Part shown: piece by piece, positions 44,078-51,800 of the stretch
How the letters are laid out: the number at the start of each line of letters is the position of its first letter
Position numbering within the stretch: the stretch's first letter is position 1
IMG/VR virus record: IMGVR_UViG_3300034106_003074
Coordinates: 1-53,989 of that record
Reading direction: 5' to 3' (one strand)
Length of the DNA stretch: 53,989 bases
Source of the DNA: a virus
Position numbers and translations under genes: made by a program
Notes under the pieces: generated by a model
Database searches by the model: none
Told to the model about the DNA's origin: nothing
What the model saw: only the letters and a program-made list of their open reading frames with translations

Positions 44078-45015
44078 AAACTATTTATTTTATTTAATAG
44101 TAATTCTTCCGAAGTAAATTCTTTAGTTTTATTTAGTTCTTCGTAGAATTTTTCATACCCCATATCTGCGGCATCTTTATCTTTCAAATACATCATTTTA
44201 ACTTGAATCCCATTTTTTCTAAAGTATTCTGCAGCTTTTAATGCGTCAGTCATTGCATCGTTATCTAATGATATAATAATGTTGCTTACTCCACTCATAA
44301 AGATTTTTTCAACCAATTGTTTTGATGGAAACTTACCTAAAAGTGGAATTGCATTTCTTTTAATTGTAATTGCATCAAATACACCTTCACATAATATAAT
44401 TGGCTCATCCCAATTTATCTGTGATTCTAAACAAATTATATTTTTACTGATTGGTGGGTTTTTATATTTCATCTTCTCATCTGTATAATAAGAACGAGAA
44501 ACAAAATAGTTTAGTGAACCTTCTAAACTATAAGATGGTATAATTATTCTTCTACTATACAATCCATCTTTACAATAACCAATATTGTATTTAACAATTT
44601 CCTTCATACCAATTCCTCTTTGAGAAAGATAGAACATAGCATGTTTATATTCTGGATTGAATCCTTTTGGTTCTTCTGCTAATGAAATAAATTCTTTTGG
44701 AAGTTGTATAAATACTCGAGTTTCTGCATCTTCTTGTTGTGGTGTCCAATTACTATCTCCGTATATTTCTCTAATTATTGATATGGTTTTTCTATCCACA
44801 TCCAATTTACGAAGTAATGATGTTAATTTTTTACCACCACTATTACAAGTCCAACAATGCCACTTTTGAGTTTCAGTATTTACTTGTAATTTGGGTTTAT
44901 GGTGGTTACAAAAAGGGCAATAAAAGGCCAATTCATTACCTTTCAAATAATTATATGTACCCAACACATTCGATAGTGTGGTTGTAACGAGATTTTTATC
45001 AGTTTGATTCAACAC
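44074..45015 (-). CDS. DnaG-type DNA primase
   Basis: A 313-aa primase. An N-terminal CHC2-like zinc ribbon has C33, C36, H38 or H39, C54 and C57 (YCPFCNHHK ... WHCWTC). A catalytic Toprim domain has CEGVFDA (209-215, Glu210), SLDNDAM (249-255) and KDKDAAD (278-284). It makes RNA primers at the fork and resembles T4 gp61-type enzymes, but no helicase is fused. The start is a GTG at 45015-45013, chosen because it precedes the zinc ribbon by a normal distance; an immediate TTG is another option. Its stop and the SbcD-SbcC start overlap as ATGA. Confidence 0.93.
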   Translation of the reverse strand: MLNQTDKNLVTTTLSNVLGTYNYLKGNELAFYCPFCNHHKPKLQVNTETQKWHCWTCNSGGKKLTSLLRKLDVDRKTISIIREIYGDSNWTPQQEDAETRVFIQLPKEFISLAEEPKGFNPEYKHAMFYLSQRGIGMKEIVKYNIGYCKDGLYSRRIIIPSYSLEGSLNYFVSRSYYTDEKMKYKNPPISKNIICLESQINWDEPIILCEGVFDAITIKRNAIPLLGKFPSKQLVEKIFMSGVSNIIISLDNDAMTDALKAAEYFRKNGIQVKMMYLKDKDAADMGYEKFYEELNKTKEFTSEELLLNKINSL

Positions 45016-45028
45016 AAATCAAAGATAG

Positions 45029-45037
45029 TATAAATAT
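45029..45037 (-). promoter_or_regulatory. ATATTTATA motif before the primase gene
   Basis: The coding strand reads ATATTTATA, 13 nt before the GTG start at 45015, in a 40-nt gap after the endonuclease stop. Confidence 0.4.
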
Positions 45038-45055
45038 TTTATATTTCCAAGTCTT

Positions 45056-45460
45056 TTAAAACCAATCTTCTGGAATGATTTTATCCGCGTATTTGTACCC
45101 ATTTTTTACACACCAATCTGCGTATGTAGTTTTAGAGTTTTTTGTGATTTTGTTATTTGAGTTGGAAAATACGAATCTTATATCCAAATTTGGATTTTGA
45201 GCCTTAACTAATAGATGTTTTTTCCTATCAGCTGCAACAAATCTACCTTTAGTTTCTACAAAAATGCCATTAGGTAATTTGAAATCAGGATTATAAGTGT
45301 GGTTTGAAGCGGGTACGATGTAAGGAATCTTTTCAGATTCATATTTAACATCGATACCCTTTTCTTTAATTTGACTTGAAATAGTTTCTTCAAGACCAGA
45401 TTTAAATCCGTGTTTTCTACCAACCCAACTTTTAGATTTTTTTATAACTTTTTTAGCCAT
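45056..45460 (-). CDS. Endonuclease I-like Holliday-junction resolvase (T7 gp3 family)
   Basis: A 134-aa protein closely matching T7 endonuclease I: FKSGLEE (E24), IPYIVPASNHTYNPDF (D59), LPNGIFVETKG (E69 and K71), RKKHLL, and a YADKIIPEDW ending. It resolves branched DNA during replication, recombination and packaging. Compared with T7 from memory, the residue matching Glu35 appears to be Lys39 with Glu41 nearby, so one active-site position may be shifted. T4-like phages normally use gp49-type endonuclease VII instead; here the T7-type enzyme takes that place. N-terminus is rich in Lys, as is usual for this DNA-binding enzyme. Confidence 0.94.
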   Translation of the reverse strand: MAKKVIKKSKSWVGRKHGFKSGLEETISSQIKEKGIDVKYESEKIPYIVPASNHTYNPDFKLPNGIFVETKGRFVAADRKKHLLVKAQNPNLDIRFVFSNSNNKITKNSKTTYADWCVKNGYKYADKIIPEDWF

Positions 45461-45466
45461 TAAAAA

Positions 45467-45676
45467 TTATCGTTTTACTGAATCCGAATACTTTGCAAAG
45501 GTTTTTTCACCACCTCTACCTGTTTTGAATTTTGCAGCAGTTAAAACTTGCTCATCTGCTTTTTGCAAATCATTTGTAGAATATGGAGTGTTTGCAGCCT
45601 TTCCAGCTTCAAATGAAATTTTATCAACACCTAGTGCCGATTGTTGGGTTTTGTATAATTCTTCTAATGTTGCCAT
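45467..45676 (-). CDS. Small hypothetical protein, 69 aa
   Basis: A 69-aa hydrophilic protein (MATLEELYKTQQSALGVD start; KTGRGGEKTFAKYSDSVKR end). No family recognised; no signal or membrane segment. It is preceded by an ATATTTATA motif at 45694-45702 and followed 6 nt later by endonuclease I, so it is probably co-expressed with it. The early part and the basic tail suggest a small structural or DNA-associated protein, but this is weak. Confidence 0.55.
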   Translation of the reverse strand: MATLEELYKTQQSALGVDKISFEAGKAANTPYSTNDLQKADEQVLTAAKFKTGRGGEKTFAKYSDSVKR

Positions 45677-45693
45677 TTGTTTTGTATTTTAAG

Positions 45694-45702
45694 TATAAAT
45701 AT
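45694..45702 (-). promoter_or_regulatory. ATATTTATA motif before the 69-aa gene
   Basis: The coding strand reads ATATTTATA, 17 nt upstream of the ATG at 45676, in a 30-nt gap. Confidence 0.42.
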
Positions 45703-45706
45703 AAGA

Positions 45707-46873
45707 TTATGTGTCAAATCGTATAATAAAGTTTACAGGAATATCTCTTTCCGATTTAATTGGTTGAGGAAGTTTAGCTACCGCAACTAAATCACAATTA
45801 TCATCGTATAAACCAATTGTTGTGATGAATGGTGTTAAGAAAGAACCAGTTGAATCGATAGAACTACTTAAATCATAATGTTCAAATCCTGCAAAGTGAG
45901 TAGAAGAACTTACAGATGATGTATAACGATAATCCAAAGTATTTCCATTTTCTAATATAGATTTTTTACGAATGTACTTAACAGGTTGTTTAGAGTATAC
46001 TCTATGTGTATTTCCAGAAGAATCTACAAATGATGTATATTCACCACCTTCCGTTACAACGGCGGATGGGTTTTGTGAAACATTAAATTCATCTTCATTA
46101 ACAATCAATAGATATTCGTGCTCATAAATTGTTTTGGTGGATTTGAATGATAAGTCCCAATTAGATATCAATACATCATTGAGTGCTCGGGTGATTACAA
46201 TCAACCCTTGGGTATAGAATATATTACCAATTGAATTTGTTCCTGCTGCGCCTGATAAAAATGGTATATTTTCTACTATCATTACACCACTTTCAATATT
46301 AAAACTAACAATATTCATATCATAACTTATACCGTTATATGTTAGATTAAATATACTGTCTTCTATATCAAACCCCATAAATTGAAAAGAAGCAGTATAC
46401 GCAGCAGATGCTAAATCTGTAAATATAATTTCATTATCTTGAATATCTATAGATACTACAGTAATAGTATCTCCCGCAGAATCTATTAAATTTCCAAAGG
46501 TATCATCTATATATGTTTTACCATTATCTAATAAATTGATTGAACCTTTTTTGATTCCTTCTCCAACATATATTTGTGGAATAGATATTACTTTTGCGGA
46601 ACCACTTAAAAATCTATCTCTACCCGAATTAGAGATTTCGTATGTATTATTTTTGGAGCCAAATCTTAAAAATGGGTTATCTTCATTTCCATTATAAAAT
46701 TGTGCTCTTAATTGACCGTATATAGAATTTTGTGGATATAATCCAGATAATGTAGATGAATTTTCATTAGCTTCTAATAAATCTATTTCATTAGAACCAC
46801 TAGAAAAGTTCCATTCTTTGTAGGCTTTGAAAGGCCTAATACTAATATCGGATTTGGGTATTCTTTTTAACAT
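45707..46873 (-). CDS. Virion structural protein, paralog of 46958-48193
   Basis: A 388-aa protein from the ATG at 46873; an upstream in-frame ATG at 46912 lies inside the terminator hairpin and is rejected. It is beta-rich with phage-structural composition (MLKRIPKSDISIRPFKAYKEWNF start). The C-terminal ~110 residues match those of the adjacent upstream gene: YLLIVNEDEFNVSQNPSA against YFVRANNREFNFSNNPTF, and FITTIGLYDDNCDLVAVAKL against YITTVGLYNDANELLAVAKT, both ending in a short basic-to-acidic strand. A baseplate, neck or tail component is likely, by analogy with similar C-terminal modules in T4-like marine phages. Confidence 0.7.
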   Translation of the reverse strand: MLKRIPKSDISIRPFKAYKEWNFSSGSNEIDLLEANENSSTLSGLYPQNSIYGQLRAQFYNGNEDNPFLRFGSKNNTYEISNSGRDRFLSGSAKVISIPQIYVGEGIKKGSINLLDNGKTYIDDTFGNLIDSAGDTITVVSIDIQDNEIIFTDLASAAYTASFQFMGFDIEDSIFNLTYNGISYDMNIVSFNIESGVMIVENIPFLSGAAGTNSIGNIFYTQGLIVITRALNDVLISNWDLSFKSTKTIYEHEYLLIVNEDEFNVSQNPSAVVTEGGEYTSFVDSSGNTHRVYSKQPVKYIRKKSILENGNTLDYRYTSSVSSSTHFAGFEHYDLSSSIDSTGSFLTPFITTIGLYDDNCDLVAVAKLPQPIKSERDIPVNFIIRFDT

Positions 46874-46879
46874 ATCATA

Positions 46880-46888
46880 TATAAATAT
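46880..46888 (-). promoter_or_regulatory. ATATTTATA motif before the 388-aa structural gene
   Basis: The coding strand reads ATATTTATA, 6 nt before the chosen ATG at 46873 and just after a Rho-independent terminator. If it drives transcription, the leader must be almost absent. Confidence 0.35.
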
Positions 46889-46896
46889 AAAGAAAT

Positions 46897-46928
46897 AAAA
46901 AACCCCCACCATTTCTGACGGGGGTGTC
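46897..46928 (-). terminator. Rho-independent terminator after 46958-48193
   Basis: On the minus strand, ACCCCC and GGGGGT (plus-strand 902-907 pairing with 920-925) form a GC-rich stem around a 12-nt loop, followed by a T-run (TTTTTTATTT). It lies 30-60 nt past the stop of the 411-aa gene and is the most G/C-rich hairpin noticed in this AT-rich window. Confidence 0.85.
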
Positions 46929-46957
46929 CTTCGGTAGCATCCGTAAGGAATATGTTA

Positions 46958-48193
46958 TTAGAAATCAAGTTTTACTTTTATAGCTACTTCTTTATCAAAT
47001 GATTTAGCAATTGGTTTAGAAGTTTTAGCTACCGCTAATAATTCGTTTGCGTCATTGTACAAACCAACAGTTGTAATATACACATGCGGGTCTCTTTCGA
47101 ACAACGGTTGTACAAATGCACCTACTGAACCAGTTACGAATGTTGGGTTGTTAGAGAAGTTAAATTCTCTATTGTTTGCTCTTACAAAGTAATGCGATGT
47201 AGAAACATTTTCAGTTCTACGAGCTTGGAAATCACCACCTCTTTTTAGTGCATCGTACAATTTCAATGAACCAGATACCGAACCTGATTGATGATATTTT
47301 AATGTAGTTGAACCAGCAGCTGCTGATAATTCACCACCAACTGATGCTGAAAGTGCAGTTGGGTTTAATAAGATAATACCCATATCAGGATAGAATAAAC
47401 CATATCCTTGTTGTGTGTAAGTATCTGATACTTGTGCTACTGATGCAGTTAAGGATGTTCCAATATTCAATGCACCACTAACCATATTATAAACTCTACC
47501 AGCAGTTGTTACATTTTCGCCAGTTCCACCTGAATCATCAATTAATGAAATATATCCAGCTGAACCTGATAGTGCGATTTGTATATTTCCTGGATCTAAT
47601 TTTTCTTTATATCTAGCTCTATTAATGTTAAGTACATAGAATGATGATAAATCATGTCCTCCTGCGGTTGACCCAGTGTAAACACTAAAATATGCATCAG
47701 CTGCATCCAATAATACATTTTTAAATTGATTATAAACTGCAGTAGTTTGCAAATTGGAATCATCATCTTGAGATAATGTAGGTGCTCCGTTTCCGTTTAC
47801 ATCTCCATACGCGATGGAAAATTGAACCTCTGCAGAAGTTGATGAGGTTGCAACATTATATACATCCAAATAATACTTACCACTTACAGAGTTCAACTGT
47901 GTAGATGATGTGAAAAAATTAGTCAATGAACCTTCATCACCACTCCATATTCCAGAAGTTACAATTTCTGTTCTGTTTGTTACTTTATCAATTGCTCCAA
48001 ATTTCTTATATATACCATTTGTAATAGTGGTTATATCCGAACTAATTTGCTCACCCTGTCCTAAAAATTGGTTTACAATACTAACTAATTCATTTGTATC
48101 GATAGGAGTACCTGCTACATTTGATTGTCCTGCCAAGTATTGAGCTATATTACTTGCTAAAAGGGCTCCTCTATTGTCTCTAATTAATGCCAT
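46958..48193 (-). CDS. Virion structural protein (tail/baseplate), 411 aa
   Basis: A 411-aa protein rich in Ala, Ser, Thr and Gly with a beta-type pattern. It starts MALIRDNRGALLASNIAQYL and contains AYGDVNGNGAPTLSQDDDSN, a possible Ca-binding-type acidic loop. The C-terminal module (about residues 325-411; YFVRANNREFNFSNNPTF, VYITTVGLYNDANELLAVAKT) is shared with the downstream gene at 45707-46873. It is followed by a strong terminator, which fits a highly expressed virion protein. Exact position in the particle unknown. Confidence 0.72.
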   Translation of the reverse strand: MALIRDNRGALLASNIAQYLAGQSNVAGTPIDTNELVSIVNQFLGQGEQISSDITTITNGIYKKFGAIDKVTNRTEIVTSGIWSGDEGSLTNFFTSSTQLNSVSGKYYLDVYNVATSSTSAEVQFSIAYGDVNGNGAPTLSQDDDSNLQTTAVYNQFKNVLLDAADAYFSVYTGSTAGGHDLSSFYVLNINRARYKEKLDPGNIQIALSGSAGYISLIDDSGGTGENVTTAGRVYNMVSGALNIGTSLTASVAQVSDTYTQQGYGLFYPDMGIILLNPTALSASVGGELSAAAGSTTLKYHQSGSVSGSLKLYDALKRGGDFQARRTENVSTSHYFVRANNREFNFSNNPTFVTGSVGAFVQPLFERDPHVYITTVGLYNDANELLAVAKTSKPIAKSFDKEVAIKVKLDF

Positions 48194-48201
48194 AGTTTAT
48201 T

Positions 48202-48825
48202 TTATTGAACGTAAGTTATCGTTACAGGTATTGTTTGTGAACCACCAGTTTCGTTACCATAAACCGTAATTGTAGTTTTGATAGTTGAAGTTAAAGATGG
48301 GTTTGGAATAAATTTAAATGTTAATCCTTTAGCAATTGCTGCGGTTGCAGATATATCATCACCAATAAAAATAGGCACTGAACCTACATCAGATGTTACT
48401 CCTTCTCCTACAATATCACCTGCGTTTTTGTTTGATAATACAATTGTGTATCCCAAACTTCTATTTCCAGCTGGAGATGTTGTTGGTGATAATGAAACTT
48501 CACCACTTCTTTGATTAACTGAAATGGTTGGTATACCAAATTCTACAACAGGAATACGAGTTGTATTTTTAGGTAGTGTTACCAATTTATATTTCATTAC
48601 TTGCGTTTCATCAGGATTGGCTTCCAATACTGGCATATTCTTAATTGCCGCATCATAATATGCAGAACCAAGTGGATGTGCCGGTTCGTAAAGTGTGTAA
48701 TCAATCTCATCATCTGCTAACGCAAATTGAGTAATGTTTAATCCTTGTCCTGATGCTAATTTTTCTCTACCTTTTTTAGTAAGAATTGCATCAACAGTTA
48801 ATTCACTATTACTTAAATATCCCAT
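48202..48825 (-). CDS. Virion structural protein, 207 aa
   Basis: A 207-aa protein. The N-terminus GYLSNSELTVDAILTKKGREKLA with FALADDEIDYTLYEPAHPLG is a pattern I associate with conserved virion proteins of marine T4-like phages (unverified). The C-terminal half (about 120-207) is beta-rich, with strands such as SLGYTIVLSNKNAG and TIKTTITVYGNETGG, suggesting an Ig-like or BACON-like decoration domain. It is encoded just downstream of the 1658-aa tail protein and 8 nt upstream of the 411-aa gene. Confidence 0.65.
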   Translation of the reverse strand: MGYLSNSELTVDAILTKKGREKLASGQGLNITQFALADDEIDYTLYEPAHPLGSAYYDAAIKNMPVLEANPDETQVMKYKLVTLPKNTTRIPVVEFGIPTISVNQRSGEVSLSPTTSPAGNRSLGYTIVLSNKNAGDIVGEGVTSDVGSVPIFIGDDISATAAIAKGLTFKFIPNPSLTSTIKTTITVYGNETGGSQTIPVTITYVQ

Positions 48826-48847
48826 AATATTTTTATTATTCTTTGTT

Positions 48848-48856
48848 TATAAATAT
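48848..48856 (-). promoter_or_regulatory. ATATTTATA motif before the 207-aa virion gene
   Basis: The coding strand reads ATATTTATA, 22 nt before the ATG at 48825, in a 49-nt gap after the large tail gene. Confidence 0.42.
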
Positions 48857-48874
48857 AATAATTTTTAAATTTCG

Positions 48875-51800
48875 TTATTCTACTTCCAAAATAGGTTCGG
48901 AAGAATCTCTACCAGTTTTATTTACTTTTAATGTATTCGGATTAGATATAAATGTTTCAATCGGAGAACTACCATCTAGTGTAGTTGCCGCAGTATTTTT
49001 AGAACCCTTAAAGAAACTATTTTGTAATCCCCTAGTTAAATCGGAAGTAAATTTATTATGCGTTGGTAAATATCCATTTACATTTGTTACTTCTATTACA
49101 TTGCCCCCAACTGTTGGACTATTTGGTGCACCGAATGGTTGAATATTTAATCGTGTTTCAGTATAAGTTTGAATATCCGAAACATATCCACCACGTGGGT
49201 CTCCCAATCCGTTTGCAGATGCGGTAATTGCAAATTTTTGTATAATTCTTTCTTTTTCTTCCGTAACTAATTGTACTTTAATTCGTTCTTTAACAACTCT
49301 ATTATCTTTATTAAAATAAGTTCTAATCGCGGAACCGTTTTGTGCGTATATACCAAACCCAATTGTTTCAAATTCAGTTTGTCCTATAACTTGATTGGAA
49401 TTTATAATATCAATTTCAGTTACAATTGTAGGGGTTCCTAAATCTGCATCTATAGTTATTTCTTTTTGATAATAATCCGAATTAAAAACAAAATTAGAAT
49501 TCATATCAATAGTAGAATCCTGTTGATAATTTTCAGCCAATAAATTATTTACCGATGCAGTTGAAATCAATGCTTCATACTGATTGTTTTCTACCGTTAA
49601 ATTTTCTGATAAATTGGCATCTATTAATGTTTCTTTTTGAATATTTTCAAATGAAATAACACTAGTATCAGATAATTTTATTTCAGTTTCTTTCTGATAA
49701 TCATCTGCAGTAGGTTTTTTGTGAACAACTTTACTTCTTTCTAAAAAGTGTGGTTCTATTAATAAACCAGTAGTTGCTTTAACCCTCGCAGGCAACATCT
49801 TTTTTAAATCTTCAAACATAGATTTCTCATATAGTTTGATTAGATTTATGTAAGCATATATATCTCTATTATCAAATCTTTGGAAATAATAATTTCTTAA
49901 ATTATCCAATGATTTATAATTTGGTTTATAATCATCCGATGGGTCACCAATGTAGTTATCAATATTTAACCCACCAAAAGTTTTAGCAATATCCATATTC
50001 AACTCTTTTGTAGGAGAGAAGAATAAACCAACTCTGTTAGAATCAGTTGGAGATTGGTCAAATGCTTTTTTAGTTGCTCTACTTTTTGAAGATAAATCTA
50101 CACCAACACTTCCAGATATTTTTTGATTAGTTAAAGTATATTGGTCTTCGAATCTAACTTTATTAGTTGAAAATCTACTCGCTCCACCATCTGGATAATC
50201 CATTACAATTGTTCTATCGATTACTTCAAATTGAAATGGATATTCACTTATAGATGGGAAATTAAATGCCGATGCTGATAATAATGGTGTAGTGTTTACC
50301 GAATACAATGAAGCAGTAGTTCCATTTTCATAATCATTTCTAGTCAATCCATTTTCAAAATAAATGTTAGTATCAACATTTATTAACGAAGATGTTTGTG
50401 CTAAATTTTTAGGATATTCAAAATCTAAACGGAAATATAAATCATCGGTTGAAGATGAAACACTATTTCCATTAATCATTTCAGGAAATGAAACGTGTTC
50501 ATAAAATCTTTCAGTATCCAATACTTCAGACCATAAACGGAATTCATCCACACTACCAATATAGTTTCCACCCAATCTAATTGTAGAACCATTATTCCAA
50601 TTTGTATAATTAGAAGATGATATTGATTCTTGGAATATAGTTCTTTCTTTATCGGCTTGTCTTACATCCAATTTTAATCCAGCAGAACCACTACTTACAG
50701 ATATACCAAAAAATTTACCATTAAATATTGGTAATGTTGAGGTTTCTATTGATAGTGACCCACTATAATTAAATTTAACTTTACCATAATCACTATTTGT
50801 AGAACCACTTAAATTTACATTCCAGCCACTACCACTTATTAAAGTATATTGGGATGATTCTAATGGTTTTACAAATAATTCAATCGTATTTGGTTTAAGA
50901 CTAGAAGTATTATTTGTTTGTTTCCACTCCATCTGTATTGATGAAGTTAATGCCATGTTAAGACCCGTAGTAATATTATCTATTACCAACTTACTTTTAG
51001 ATGTATCGTTTATTTCAGGACCTCCAAATTCTAAAATTGAAAGATTAGATGATGGAATACCATAACATGCCATCAATGCGTGAATACCTCTCCTAGTACC
51101 TTTATGTTTTAGTAGATATGGTAAGTTATTTACAATTCTTCTCCAAACTTCGTTAGTTCTTTGTTTGGCCGGATTTGATTCTTTATCATTACCTTCTTTA
51201 TCCTTGCCAAATACATAACTCCACAAATCGGCATCAGCTGCTAAATTTTTAGCATCCCAACTAAATGATTTTAATGTATCAAAAAGTAATTTGTCAGAAA
51301 TGCCATCTTTTGCTTTATATCCTAAACCTCTACTTTTTTCAATTGATTTTGTATGGAAATAGATATTATCAAAATGATGTCCAATCATTGAGAAGAATAA
51401 TAATAAACTTTCGTTTTCATCATTATTAACAATGAATTGAGGTATATTGTTTAATACATAATTTGAATTATTGGCATCATATATATTTGCAAGTTCTTCT
51501 ATATTATTGTACCAATTTTTAACTTCGTTAGATGTACTCAATCTTCGATTAGCACCATTGTAGGGCCAACTTAAAGAAGATGATGTGTATAAGAATTTTT
51601 CAAATCCATCAAATCCGTTTATTAATTGATTTTTCTTTAATTGTTGTCTTTCTGCTTCTTGTATAGATGGTAACGAACCACTATGTGCCTGTGATGCGTT
51701 AGCTGCTGATAGAGCAGTTTCATATAATTCAATTAGTTGTATTTTATATACAAAGTTATCAATACGTTCATTTGCAGAACTGAAATGAACAAAATTCTCC

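Noticed and set aside
46873-46912. Start of the 388-aa structural gene at 46912
   Set aside because: The extra residues would be translated from the terminator hairpin and its T-run (giving a Phe/Tyr/Ile run). The ATG at 46873 starts a normal-looking protein.
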